From Streptomyces sp. Ru72 (lineage in GTDB: Bacteria > Actinomycetota > Actinomycetes > Streptomycetales > Streptomycetaceae), in NCBI RefSeq assembly GCF_002920635.1, contig NZ_PQSR01000090.1, positions 1 to 32,294 of the forward strand: a stretch of 32,294 nucleotides of DNA, given 5' to 3'. The notes below the pieces were generated by a model. The model searched no databases and was not told where the DNA came from. It saw nothing but the letters and a program-made list of their open reading frames with translations. Shown piece by piece: positions 7,171 to 15,023 of the stretch (the stretch's first letter is position 1; every line of letters starts with the position of its first letter). The position numbers were made by a program, and so were the translations under genes.

Positions 7171-7713
7171 GCGGCGAGCATAGAACTCGTCAGCACCGGG
7201 CAAAGCGGCGCCTTGACACTTCTGTCGGCTGATACTCTTGGCCGGTGGTTTCGGGCAGCACTCGGTAGGGAAATCTTCCAGGCCCCCAAGGCACCGGAGA
7301 AGTCCTGTCAGGCCCGGCACCCATGAGACTCCCCCCAAGGGGGCACCCTCTAATCAGGGTATGGATCGTCCCTCAGCAGGGACCGGCCGGAGGAGGTGGG
7401 GCTGTTATGGATCGAAGTCGACCGTGCAGTACCACCCGCTCTTCCAGCCGCTGACGCAGCTGTTCTGACTCCCGTCGGCTGCCACCTCTCGCATCTCGCG
7501 TTCGCGTCGCCACGGAAGAGCACTTCGTTTCGCTTTGCCTGATCTGTCTGATCTCAGTCAGTAGCTGAATCAGCAGCGAAGCCCGCCACCGTGACGGTGC
7601 GGTGCTCCCCGCTTTGTGGACGTGCCAAACCTCCGCAGCCAGGACGTCCCCATTCCGGGTAGTTCCACCCGTTTCCCGTGGCCTTTCGCTGCTCGTTGCG
7701 AAGGAGCCCTGCC
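7171..7713 (+). other. Long leader / intergenic region upstream of corA
   Basis: These 543 bases hold no convincing long gene. A TTGACA (7213-7218) is present but lacks a -10 at normal spacing (TACTCT is only 14 bases away). Other elements are CCCCC-AA-GGGGG (about 7332-7343), a purine-rich GGAGGAGG near 7389 ahead of a 15-codon frame at ATG 7407 (ending TGA 7454), CTGAT/ATCAG repeats around 7540-7575, CACCG-TGA-CGGTG near 7590, and GGGT-AGTTCC-ACCC near 7658. It may be a structured 5' leader controlling corA. I do not recognise a known riboswitch class. Confidence 0.4.
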
Positions 7714-8829
7714 ATGTCGATGATCCGTGACCTGCGCGCCGTGGTCCGCCCGTCCCGCACCTCCCCGCGGAAGGACAACGGCGCGTACGACACCACGCGT
7801 GACCCCGGGATGCCGTCCGCCGTCGTCGACTGCGCCGTCTACCGCGACGGCGTCCGCGTCCAGACGCAAGCGCCGCTGTCCCCGCACGAGGCGATGCGGC
7901 TGGTCCGGCGCGACGGAGGGTTCGTGTGGATCGGGCTGCACGAGCCGACCGAGGCGGAATTCGCCGGTATCGCCCGCGAGTTCGGGCTGCACCCGCTGGC
8001 CGTCGAGGACGCCGTGCAGGCGCACCAGCGGCCCAAGCTGGAGCGGTACGACGACTCCCTCTTCACCGTCTTCAAGACCGTGCACTACGTCGACCACGAC
8101 CAGCTGACCGCCAACAGCGAGGTCGTCGAGACCGGCGAGGTCATGTGCTTCACCGGGCGGGACTTCTTCATCACGGTCCGGCACGGCGGGAAGGGCTCGC
8201 TCAGGACGCTGCGGCACCGGCTGCAGGACGAGCCCGAGCTGCTCTCCAAGGGCCCCTCGGCGGTGCTGCACGCGATCGCCGACCACGTCGTCGACGGGTA
8301 CATCGCGGTGGCCGACGCGCTGCAGGACGACATCGACGAGGTGGAGACCGAGGTGTTCTCGCCGGGCCGCAAGGGCACGCCGCGAGGCACGGACGCCGGC
8401 CGGATCTACCAACTCAAGCGGGAGGTCCTGGAGTTCAAGCGGGCGGTGGCGCCGCTACTGCGGCCGATGCAGCTGCTGAGCGAGCGGCCGATGCGGCTGA
8501 TCGACCCGGACATCCAGAAGTACTTCCGCGACGTCGCCGACCACCTCGCCCGCGTCAACGAGCAGGTGCTGGGCTTCGACGAACTGCTGAACTCGATCCT
8601 CCAGGCCAACCTGGCGCAGGCGTCCGTCGCACAGAACGAGGACATGCGGAAGATCACCGCGTGGGCGGCGATCATCGCAGTGCCGACGATGGTGTGCGGG
8701 GTGTACGGCATGAACTTCACGTACATGCCCGAGCTGCACTGGAAGTACGGCTACCCGGCGATCATGGGCATCACGGTCGGCATCTGCGTGGGCATCCACC
8801 GCATGCTGAAGCGGAACGGCTGGCTGTGA
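7714..8829 (+). CDS. corA: CorA family divalent cation (Mg2+/Co2+) channel
   Basis: This 371-residue protein has a large cytosolic N-terminal domain, a long helix (about 240-300) and two C-terminal membrane spans. The family signature YGMN occupies residues 331-334 at the end of the first span, and the tail is basic (LKRNGWL). CorA pentamers carry Mg2+, Co2+ or Ni2+ across the cytoplasmic membrane and gate by cytosolic Mg2+. ATG 7714 follows AAGGAG (7701-7706) at normal spacing. The unusually long 5' region may regulate it. A channel-less MgtE-like protein is encoded 1.5 kb downstream. Confidence 0.93.
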   Translation: MSMIRDLRAVVRPSRTSPRKDNGAYDTTRDPGMPSAVVDCAVYRDGVRVQTQAPLSPHEAMRLVRRDGGFVWIGLHEPTEAEFAGIAREFGLHPLAVEDAVQAHQRPKLERYDDSLFTVFKTVHYVDHDQLTANSEVVETGEVMCFTGRDFFITVRHGGKGSLRTLRHRLQDEPELLSKGPSAVLHAIADHVVDGYIAVADALQDDIDEVETEVFSPGRKGTPRGTDAGRIYQLKREVLEFKRAVAPLLRPMQLLSERPMRLIDPDIQKYFRDVADHLARVNEQVLGFDELLNSILQANLAQASVAQNEDMRKITAWAAIIAVPTMVCGVYGMNFTYMPELHWKYGYPAIMGITVGICVGIHRMLKRNGWL

Positions 8830-8839
8830 CGGTCCCGAC

Positions 8840-8851
8840 TAGGCTGGGCGC
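8840..8851 (+). promoter_or_regulatory. Candidate -10 box for a leaderless transcript
   Basis: TAGGCT (8840-8845) ends six bases before ATG 8852, and no ribosome site is present. This arrangement is common for leaderless Streptomyces genes. Confidence 0.45.
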
Positions 8852-9367
8852 ATGACAAGCGAGCTGCTCGAGAGGGCCCTGGTCGAGGAGGCCACGAAGA
8901 AGTCCGGGCTGATCTGGGTCCAGGGCGCGGGGCCGGCCGCGGCCGCCCGTGCGCTGTGGCACGTCTGGTACGAGGGCGCGGCGTGCGTGGTGGGCGACGG
9001 ACCCGGTGAGCAGCCGCTGCCCGGCCTGGTCGACGGCGGGGACGCGGTCGTGACGGTGCGCAGCAAGGACAAGGGCGGCCGGATCGTCACCTGGCCCGCG
9101 AGGGTGGTGGAGTTGGCGCCGGGGTCGCCCGAGTGGGAGGGTGCGGTCGCCGAGCTGAAGGGCAAGCGGCTGAACGCGCCCGACGGGGAGGAGATGCCGG
9201 AGCGGTGGCGCCGGGAGTGCCGGGTGCTCCGCCTGGAGCCGCAGGGGACGACCGTGCCGCTGCCGTCCGACTCCCAGGCCGCGCGCCCGGTCCCGACCTC
9301 GGCCACGACCCGCCGCCCGATCCCGGCGGCGCTGCCGCGGCTGCTGCGGCGCAAGCGCCACGGCTGA
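8852..9367 (+). CDS. Conserved hypothetical protein, possibly flavin-reductase/PNPOx-like split barrel
   Basis: This 171-residue soluble protein contains the pattern ARALWHVWYEGAACVV, GDAVVTVRSKDKGGRIVTWPARVVEL and RRECRVLRLEP. The spacing of these strands is like the FMN-binding split barrel of pyridoxamine-phosphate-oxidase relatives, but I see no decisive flavin-binding residue. The C-terminus is basic (RLLRRKRHG). It begins 22 bases after corA and has no ribosome site, only the -10-like TAGGCT, so it may have its own leaderless transcript as well as read-through from corA. Confidence 0.6.
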   Translation: MTSELLERALVEEATKKSGLIWVQGAGPAAAARALWHVWYEGAACVVGDGPGEQPLPGLVDGGDAVVTVRSKDKGGRIVTWPARVVELAPGSPEWEGAVAELKGKRLNAPDGEEMPERWRRECRVLRLEPQGTTVPLPSDSQAARPVPTSATTRRPIPAALPRLLRRKRHG

Positions 9368-9433
9368 CCGCCGCCGGCGGCAGCAGGGTGGCTGCCCACA
9401 GCGGTGGCCGGCCGGCTGCCGCAGTCGCGGCGG

Positions 9434-10189
9434 CTACGACGACGGCAGCTGCTTCCCGTAGTCCACCGTCTGCTCCTTCGGTGGCTCCGCCAGGGTGAAG
9501 TCCTTCCCCCACTCCGACAGGCGGAGCGTCCCCGCGTTGCCGGCGCGGACCAGGAGCAGGGGATACGGGCTTCCCTCCAGCGAGACGTCCAGGCTGCCTC
9601 CGGCGCCCTTGTCGCCGGTGACGCGGATCGTGCGGACGCCGTTCTGCTCGTGGTGGCCGTCCGTCGCCAGCGCGCCGTGCAGCGTGAGGAGCCCGTCCAG
9701 CAGGACGTCCTTGTCGGTGAAGCCGCTGAAGCGCTGGTAGGCCGGGTCCTGCGAGGGCACCTTCACGTACTTTCCGTCCAGCTTGCCCGCCGCGGCCGCC
9801 GAGCCCCCGGCGTCCCCCGAACCGTCCTGCTGGTTCCAGAACGCCGCGTCGGCCTTCAGGAACAGGTGCTTGCCCACCCGCAGCAGCCGGAACGTTCCGT
9901 TCTTGGAGGTGACCGACCCGCTGCCGCCCTCCCCCTTCAGCCGCATGTCCAGTGTGTAGGTGCCGCCGTTGCTGACCACGGTGCCGGACAGATGGACCGA
10001 CGACGCCGACCTGGCCGCCGTACGCGTACGGCTCTGGATCTTGTCGGCGGGCAGTTTCCCGACACCGTTGGTCCCGGCGTCCGGGTCACCACCGCCGCAC
10101 CCCGCGAGCCCCGCCCCCGTCACGACCAGCGCGCACATCGCGCGCACCAGCGCGGCCCTGCGGGTACGGCCCTGGGGAATGGCGGTCAC
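9434..10189 (-). CDS. Secreted lipoprotein (LppX/LprAFG-like)
   Basis: This 251-residue protein has an N-terminal signal peptide with Arg residues, a hydrophobic core and lipobox LAGC near residue 31, so it should be lipid-anchored on the outer face of the membrane. The mature part is a beta-rich domain with repeated KGEGG, VGKHLFLKADAAFWN and LDGKYVKVP elements, like mycobacterial LppX/LprG lipid-carrier lipoproteins. The ligand is unknown. It uses GTG 10189, with AGAGG about 11 bases upstream. It is divergent from the MgtE-like gene, with 173 bases between the starts. Confidence 0.75.
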   Translation of the reverse strand: MTAIPQGRTRRAALVRAMCALVVTGAGLAGCGGGDPDAGTNGVGKLPADKIQSRTRTAARSASSVHLSGTVVSNGGTYTLDMRLKGEGGSGSVTSKNGTFRLLRVGKHLFLKADAAFWNQQDGSGDAGGSAAAAGKLDGKYVKVPSQDPAYQRFSGFTDKDVLLDGLLTLHGALATDGHHEQNGVRTIRVTGDKGAGGSLDVSLEGSPYPLLLVRAGNAGTLRLSEWGKDFTLAEPPKEQTVDYGKQLPSS

Positions 10190-10362
10190 AGGCGGGGCTA
10201 CCTCTCATGTGGGAGTCCTCATCGGCGTACCGCAGAGTACCGGTGCCCGGGAGACCTTCCAGAGCCGGTTCATCCGCACCCCCGCCAGCGCGCGGCGCAC
10301 CGGGACGGGCTAGCCTGAAGCCCACGCGAGCGGACAAAACAGCAGGAAAAGGAGGCGCGGGC

Positions 10363-11643
10363 ATGGCCGCGAGCGCCCCTCGGATCTTCGTCTCACACCT
10401 GGCCGGGGTCGCCGTCTTCGACCCTACCGGCGACCAGGTGGGGCGCGTGCGCGACCTGGTCGTCATGCTGCGGGTGGGCCGGCGCCCCCCGCGGCTGCTG
10501 GGCCTGGTCGTCGAACTCGTCACCCGCCGCCGTATCTTCCTGCCCATGACCCGGGTGACCGGCATCGAGTCGGGCCAGGTCATCACCACCGGCGTGCTCA
10601 ACGTGCGCCGCTTCGAGCAGCGGCCCACCGAGCGGCTCGTCTTCGGGGAGCTGCTCGACCGGCACGTCACCCTCGTCGAGACGGGCGAGGAGGTCACCGT
10701 CCTCGACCTGTCCGTGCAGCAGCTGCCGGCCCGCCGCGACTGGGAGATCGACCGGGTCTTCGTGCGCAAGGGGAAGGGCGGCACGTTCCGGCGCAGCAAG
10801 GGCGAGACGCTGACGGTGGAGTGGTCGGCGGTCACCGGGTTCTCCCTGGAGGAGCACGGACAGGGCGCCGAGAGCCTGCTGGCCACCTTCGAACAGCTCA
10901 GGCCGGCCGACCTCGCCAACGTCCTGCACCACCTGTCCCCCAAGCGCCGCGCGGAGGTCGCCGCGGCCCTGGACGACGACCGGCTCGCCGATGTGCTCGA
11001 AGAGCTCCCCGAGGACGACCAGATCGAGATCCTCGGCAAGCTGAAGGAGGAACGCGCCGCAGACGTCCTCGAGGCGATGGACCCGGACGACGCCGCCGAC
11101 CTTCTCGCCGAACTGCCGGAGGAGGAGAAGGAGCGGCTGCTGAGCCTGATGCAGCCCGCCGACGCGGCCGACATGCGCCGTCTGATGGCGTACGAGGAGA
11201 AGACCGCGGGCGGCCTGATGACCACCGAGCCGATCGTGCTGCGGCCCGACGCCACCGTCGCCGACGCGCTCGCCCGGGTCCGCAACCCCGACCTGTCCCC
11301 CGCGCTGGCCGCGCAGGTGTACGTCTGCCGTCCGCCGGACGAGACGCCCACGGGCAAGTACCTGGGGACCGTGCACTTCCAGCGGCTGCTGCGGGACCCG
11401 CCGTACACCCTGGTCAGCTCGCTCGTCGACGACGACCTGCAGTCGCTCGCCCCGGACGCGCCGCTGCCCGTGGTGGCCGGGTTCTTCGCGGCCTACGACA
11501 TGGTCGCGGCGCCCGTCGTCGACGAGTCCGGCTCGCTCCTCGGCGCGGTGACCGTGGACGACGTACTGGACCACATGCTCCCCGACGACTGGCGCGAGAC
11601 AGAGTTCCACCTGGACGAGGAGGGGGTCGGCGATGACGCCTGA
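10363..11643 (+). CDS. PRC-barrel / MgtE_N / CBS domain protein without a channel
   Basis: This 426-residue soluble protein has a PRC-barrel-like N-terminus (about 8-80, perhaps a second barrel at 95-160). A MgtE N-terminal superhelix follows at about 172-278, with acidic repeats RLADVLEELPEDD and EAMDPDDAADLLAELPEEE, then two CBS domains (about 283-408). In MgtE channels the N and CBS domains bind Mg2+ and close the pore. Here the transmembrane part is missing, and the stop codon is followed at once by a DUF1003 membrane protein. ATG 10363 has AAAGGAGG about nine bases upstream. It is probably a Mg2+-responsive regulatory protein, which is inference. Confidence 0.85.
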   Translation: MAASAPRIFVSHLAGVAVFDPTGDQVGRVRDLVVMLRVGRRPPRLLGLVVELVTRRRIFLPMTRVTGIESGQVITTGVLNVRRFEQRPTERLVFGELLDRHVTLVETGEEVTVLDLSVQQLPARRDWEIDRVFVRKGKGGTFRRSKGETLTVEWSAVTGFSLEEHGQGAESLLATFEQLRPADLANVLHHLSPKRRAEVAAALDDDRLADVLEELPEDDQIEILGKLKEERAADVLEAMDPDDAADLLAELPEEEKERLLSLMQPADAADMRRLMAYEEKTAGGLMTTEPIVLRPDATVADALARVRNPDLSPALAAQVYVCRPPDETPTGKYLGTVHFQRLLRDPPYTLVSSLVDDDLQSLAPDAPLPVVAGFFAAYDMVAAPVVDESGSLLGAVTVDDVLDHMLPDDWRETEFHLDEEGVGDDA

Positions 11644-12208
11644 CCGCGAGAAGCTCCCCTCCGGCGCGACCGCCGCCACCCGGCGCCTCCGGCTCGACCA
11701 GCCGCAGCCACGGCGCGTCCGCCTGGTGCCCGAGTGGGACCCGGAGGCCTTCGGACGCCTGTCCGAGCGCATCGCGCGCTTCCTCGGCACCGGGCGGTTC
11801 ATCGTCTGGATGACAGGCGTCATCATCGTGTGGCTGGGCTGGAACATCATCGCCCCGGTCCACCTGCGCTGGGACCCGTACCCGTTCATCTTCCTGACAC
11901 TGGTGCTGTCGCTGCAGGCCTCCTACGCCGCCCCGCTGATCCTGCTCGCCCAGAACCGCCAGGACGACCGCGACCGGGTGAACCTGGAGCAGGACCGCAA
12001 GCAGAACGAGCGGTCGATCGCGGACACCGAGTACCTGACCCGCGAGATCGCCGCGCTGCGCTCGGGCCTCGGCGAGGTCGCCACCCGGGACTGGATACGG
12101 TCCGAACTCCAGGACCTGATGAAGGAACTGGAGGACAGGCGGCGCTCCGACGGGCATGTCGTATTCCCGGCGGAACGGGCGCACGGACGTGACGTAGACG
12201 ACCGCTGA
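11633..12208 (+). CDS. DUF1003 membrane protein
   Basis: This 191-residue protein has two membrane spans (about 59-78 and 84-105, around IIVWLGWNI and FIFLTLVLSLQASYAAPLILL), followed by a helical, charged segment with the family pattern NRQDDRDR and NLEQDR near residues 107-125. The DUF1003 family has no assigned function. Its ATG lies inside the last codons of the MgtE-like gene (11-base overlap), with a GAGGAGGGGG ribosome site in the upstream gene. Coupled translation strongly suggests joint action. Confidence 0.88.
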   Translation: MTPDREKLPSGATAATRRLRLDQPQPRRVRLVPEWDPEAFGRLSERIARFLGTGRFIVWMTGVIIVWLGWNIIAPVHLRWDPYPFIFLTLVLSLQASYAAPLILLAQNRQDDRDRVNLEQDRKQNERSIADTEYLTREIAALRSGLGEVATRDWIRSELQDLMKELEDRRRSDGHVVFPAERAHGRDVDDR

Positions 12209-12238
12209 CGGGCTTACCGTGGCCACCGCGGTGCGCCG

Positions 12239-12250
12239 TACCATCTCCTT
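12239..12250 (+). promoter_or_regulatory. Candidate -10 box for leaderless mrp
   Basis: TACCAT (12239-12244) ends six bases before ATG 12251. The intervening CTCCTT resembles an anti-ribosome-site rather than a ribosome site. A -35-like TTACCG lies at 12214-12219, 19 bases away. Confidence 0.4.
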
Positions 12251-13384
12251 ATGGCTACGGAAGACGCGGTGCGCGAAGCGCTGGCGACGGTGAACGACCC
12301 CGAGATCCATCGACCCATCACCGAGCTGGGGATGGTCAAATCGGTGGAGATCGGTGCGGACGGAGCGGTCGCGGTCACCGTGTACCTGACGGTCTCCGGC
12401 TGCCCGATGCGCGACACGATCACGCAGCGCGTGACCGAGGCCGTCTCGCGCGTCGAGGGCGTCACCCGCGTCGACGTCACGCTCGACGTGATGAGCGACG
12501 AGCAGCGCCGCGAGCTGGCGACCGCGCTGCGCGGCGGCCAGGCCGAGCGCGAGGTCCCCTTCGCCAAGCCGGGCTCGCTCACCCGGGTGTACGCGGTGGC
12601 CTCCGGCAAGGGCGGTGTCGGCAAGTCCTCCGTGACCGTGAACCTGGCGGCGGCGATGGCCGCCGACGGCCTGAAGGTCGGTGTCGTGGACGCCGACATC
12701 TACGGCCACAGCGTGCCGCGCATGCTGGGCGCGGACGGGCGGCCCACCCAGGTCGAGAACATGATCATGCCGCCGTCCGCGAACGGCGTGAAGGTCATCT
12801 CGATCGGCATGTTCACCCCGGGCAACGCCCCGGTCGTCTGGCGCGGCCCGATGCTGCACCGCGCGCTCCAGCAGTTCCTCGCCGACGTGTACTGGGGCGA
12901 CCTGGACGTGCTGCTGCTCGACCTGCCGCCCGGCACCGGCGACATCGCCATCTCCGTGGCCCAGCTGGTCCCGAACGCCGAGATCCTGGTCGTGACGACC
13001 CCGCAGCAGGCGGCCGCCGAGGTGGCCGAGCGAGCGGGCTCGATCGCCGTGCAGACGCACCAGAAGATCGTGGGCGTGGTCGAGAACATGTCCGGCCTGC
13101 CCTGCCCGCACTGCGGCGAGATGGTCGACGTCTTCGGCACGGGCGGCGGCCAGCTGGTCGCCGACGGCCTCTCCCGCACGACGGGTACGACGGTCCCGGT
13201 TCTCGGCAACATCCCCATCGACGTCCGCCTGCGCGAGGGCGGCGACGAGGGAAAGCCGGTGGTCCTCACGGACCCGGACTCCCCGGCGGGCTCGGCCCTG
13301 CGCGCGATCGCGGGCAAGCTCGGGGGACGGCAGCGGGGCCTGGCCGGGATGTCGCTGGGGATCACGCCGAGGAACAAGTTCTAG
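12251..13384 (+). CDS. mrp: Mrp/NBP35 family Fe-S cluster carrier ATPase
   Basis: This 377-residue protein has an N-terminal MIP18/DUF59 domain (about 5-90, with Cys51 in SGCPM), then a deviant Walker A GKGGVGKSS at 119-127, DADIYGHSVPR and the LLLDLPPGTGD switch. The cluster-binding CPHC is at Cys285 and Cys288. Family members bind a 4Fe-4S cluster at a dimer interface and pass it to apo-proteins. There is no ribosome site; a -10-like box six bases upstream suggests leaderless expression. It ends 10 bases before a very strong bidirectional terminator. Mycobacterial mrp sits in the same neighbourhood near sigE. Confidence 0.92.
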   Translation: MATEDAVREALATVNDPEIHRPITELGMVKSVEIGADGAVAVTVYLTVSGCPMRDTITQRVTEAVSRVEGVTRVDVTLDVMSDEQRRELATALRGGQAEREVPFAKPGSLTRVYAVASGKGGVGKSSVTVNLAAAMAADGLKVGVVDADIYGHSVPRMLGADGRPTQVENMIMPPSANGVKVISIGMFTPGNAPVVWRGPMLHRALQQFLADVYWGDLDVLLLDLPPGTGDIAISVAQLVPNAEILVVTTPQQAAAEVAERAGSIAVQTHQKIVGVVENMSGLPCPHCGEMVDVFGTGGGQLVADGLSRTTGTTVPVLGNIPIDVRLREGGDEGKPVVLTDPDSPAGSALRAIAGKLGGRQRGLAGMSLGITPRNKF

Positions 13385-13394
13385 TCCCAGGGCT

Positions 13395-13443
13395 CGTACG
13401 ACGAGGGGGCGCCGTCGCACCGACGGCGCCCCCTCGTCGTACG
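13395..13443. terminator. Perfect 23-base-pair bidirectional terminator
   Basis: The arms 13395-13417 and 13421-13443 are exact reverse complements around the loop CAC. It lies between the stops of mrp and the convergent hypothetical gene and should end transcription from both sides. Confidence 0.85.
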
Positions 13444-13474
13444 CCCGGCCGAGCGCCGCGGCGTCGGGCGTCCG

Positions 13475-14134
13475 CTAAGCGGTGTAAGCGGTGATGTCCT
13501 TGATCACGGCGAAGCCCAGACCGTACGCGCTCATGCCTCTTCCGTACGCCCCGAGATGCACCCCGGCCTCGGTCGCCCCCGCGAGCACCCAGCCGAACTC
13601 GGACTCGCGGTAGTGGAAGGGCGTCGGCACCCCGTCCACCGGCAGGGACAGCGTCGACCACGCGGGCCCGGTCAGGTCGTCCGCGAGAACCCACGCCGTC
13701 TCCGTCTGCTGGTCCAGCCAGTCGTCACGCAGGGTGTGGTCCATCTGGCCCGGCCAGGTGAACGACAGCAGCCCCACACCCGCCAGCCACGCCGCGGACG
13801 AGACCGATGTGGCCTCCAGCACGCCGGTGCCGTCCGGGCTGCGCCGTACGGGGTTCTCGGCGACGGTGACCACGACCGCGAACCGTTCCTTGTCCTCGGT
13901 GGCCTCGTTGCGCACGGACGGCTCGTCCCCGTGTCCGATGGACCCGTGTTCCACGGTCCCGTCGGCCGCGGTGCCCACCTGCATCAGCCAGCGCGGCCCC
14001 GTGAACGCCTCGTCGAGGCCGTACCACGGGAAGGGTGCCCGGAGATAGCCGTCGACCGTGCGGCGGGCGGAGGGGAGCTGTGGTCCGCCCTCCGCGGCCG
14101 ACGCCTGCGCGTCCACCCGACTCGTCGTCTCCAT
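13475..14134 (-). CDS. Conserved hypothetical protein (219 residues)
   Basis: This is a soluble, acidic protein without signal or membrane span. Visible features are a Pro/Trp-rich segment APFPWYGLDEAF, WLMQVGTAADG, and a C-terminal half (PFHYRESEFGWVLAG ... GYGRG-like) of alternating strands. I do not recognise a family. The frame is open to 14185, but ATG 14134 is preferred because GAGGAGG lies about 11 bases upstream on the minus strand. The gene converges with mrp and is the last of the minus-strand run that begins at the sigma factor, though tatB is 245 bases away. Confidence 0.65.
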   Translation of the reverse strand: METTSRVDAQASAAEGGPQLPSARRTVDGYLRAPFPWYGLDEAFTGPRWLMQVGTAADGTVEHGSIGHGDEPSVRNEATEDKERFAVVVTVAENPVRRSPDGTGVLEATSVSSAAWLAGVGLLSFTWPGQMDHTLRDDWLDQQTETAWVLADDLTGPAWSTLSLPVDGVPTPFHYRESEFGWVLAGATEAGVHLGAYGRGMSAYGLGFAVIKDITAYTA

Positions 14135-14378
14135 CTGCCCGGACGCCTCCTCGCTCTCGTCGGACCCGAGCGGCCCGCCCCCCACGGGCGTCCTCGCTCA
14201 CGAACGGTCCGCACAACAACTGGGCAGCATAGCCACAGCGCTCCGAACAGCAGCGAAACGCCCGGCGCGTACCACCCCCCGCGCGGCGCCATACGGCCGT
14301 ACGCACGCCGATGGGGTGTATGGCCTGCGTCACATCACGTGGGTGCGATGGGCGTCGGCCGGGCGTGGCGCGCGGGGC

Positions 14379-14825
14379 TCAGGTGGCGTCCGCGTCGAAG
14401 GGCGGGCGCTCGTCGGGGTCGGTGCTCGTGGGCTTCTTCGTCATGTCGACGGTGCCGCCGGTCGGGCCGGAGGACGCCGACGAGGAGGTGGACGACTCGG
14501 GCTCGCGGCCGTGGACCGCGTCCGTGACCTCGGCCATCTCCTTCTTCAGGTCGAAGCCGTTGCGGATCTCCTTCAGCCCCAGGTCGTCGTTCTCCAGCTG
14601 CTTGCGGATGAACGTCTTGGGGTTGAGGTCCTCGAACTCGAAGTCCTTGAACTCCGGACCCAGTTCGCTGCGGATGTCCTGCTTGGCGCTCTCCGAGAAC
14701 TCGCGGATCTTGCGGATCGTGCGCGAGACGTCCTGGATCATCTTGGGGAGCTTGTCCGGACCGAAGACGAGCACGGCGATGACCACGATCGTGACCAGCT
14801 CGAGCGGTCCTATGTCATTGAACAC
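14379..14825 (-). CDS. tatB: Sec-independent protein translocase subunit TatB
   Basis: This 148-residue protein begins FNDIGPLELVTIVVIAVLVFGPDKLP: a short periplasmic start, one membrane span (about 7-22), the hinge FGP and an amphipathic helix with KLPKMIQDVSRTIRKIREF. The rest is a long charged helix and a disordered Ser/Gly/Asp tail. TatB with TatC forms the receptor for twin-arginine signal peptides. The frame is open to 14945, but GTG 14825 is chosen: AAGGAGC sits six bases upstream and the conserved start follows. TatA and TatC are encoded elsewhere. It lies just downstream of htrA, with a terminator between. Confidence 0.92.
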   Translation of the reverse strand: MFNDIGPLELVTIVVIAVLVFGPDKLPKMIQDVSRTIRKIREFSESAKQDIRSELGPEFKDFEFEDLNPKTFIRKQLENDDLGLKEIRNGFDLKKEMAEVTDAVHGREPESSTSSSASSGPTGGTVDMTKKPTSTDPDERPPFDADAT

Positions 14826-14989
14826 CTGAAGCTCCTTGCGATGTCCTCGGTCCTCGGCCCTCGGTGGTCTGTGCGGGTCTTCCGTGGTCCGGGCCGGGTC
14901 CACGGTACCCGGCGTTCCTGCCGTACCGGTACTGTCCCGGCGCACCGGCCGCGTGTACGCGACGGGTTTTCCGGGTTGTTTGCCTTGTC

Positions 14990-15009
14990 GGGCGGGCTTC
15001 GTCCCGCCC
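14990..15009 (-). terminator. Terminator downstream of the sigma/anti-sigma/htrA unit
   Basis: GGGCGGG (14990-14996) and CCCGCCC (15003-15009) pair around CTTCGT, 14 bases after the htrA stop on the minus strand. It separates htrA from tatB, so tatB may need its own promoter or read-through. Confidence 0.6.
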
Positions 15010-15023
15010 TGGCGGGGTTCGCG

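Noticed and set aside
7361..7468. 35-codon frame in the corA leader ending STVQYHPLFQPLTQLF
   Set aside because: No ribosome site precedes ATG 7361. The composition is less biased than a shadow, but I cannot support it as a gene; the region is described as leader instead.
7183..7713. Known riboswitch (M-box, cobalamin, ydaO) before corA
   Set aside because: I looked for conserved cores of these classes by eye and found none.
12251..13384. Antibiotic or nucleotide-binding partition protein (ParA/MinD)
   Set aside because: The DUF59 domain and CPHC motif identify an Mrp/NBP35 carrier instead.
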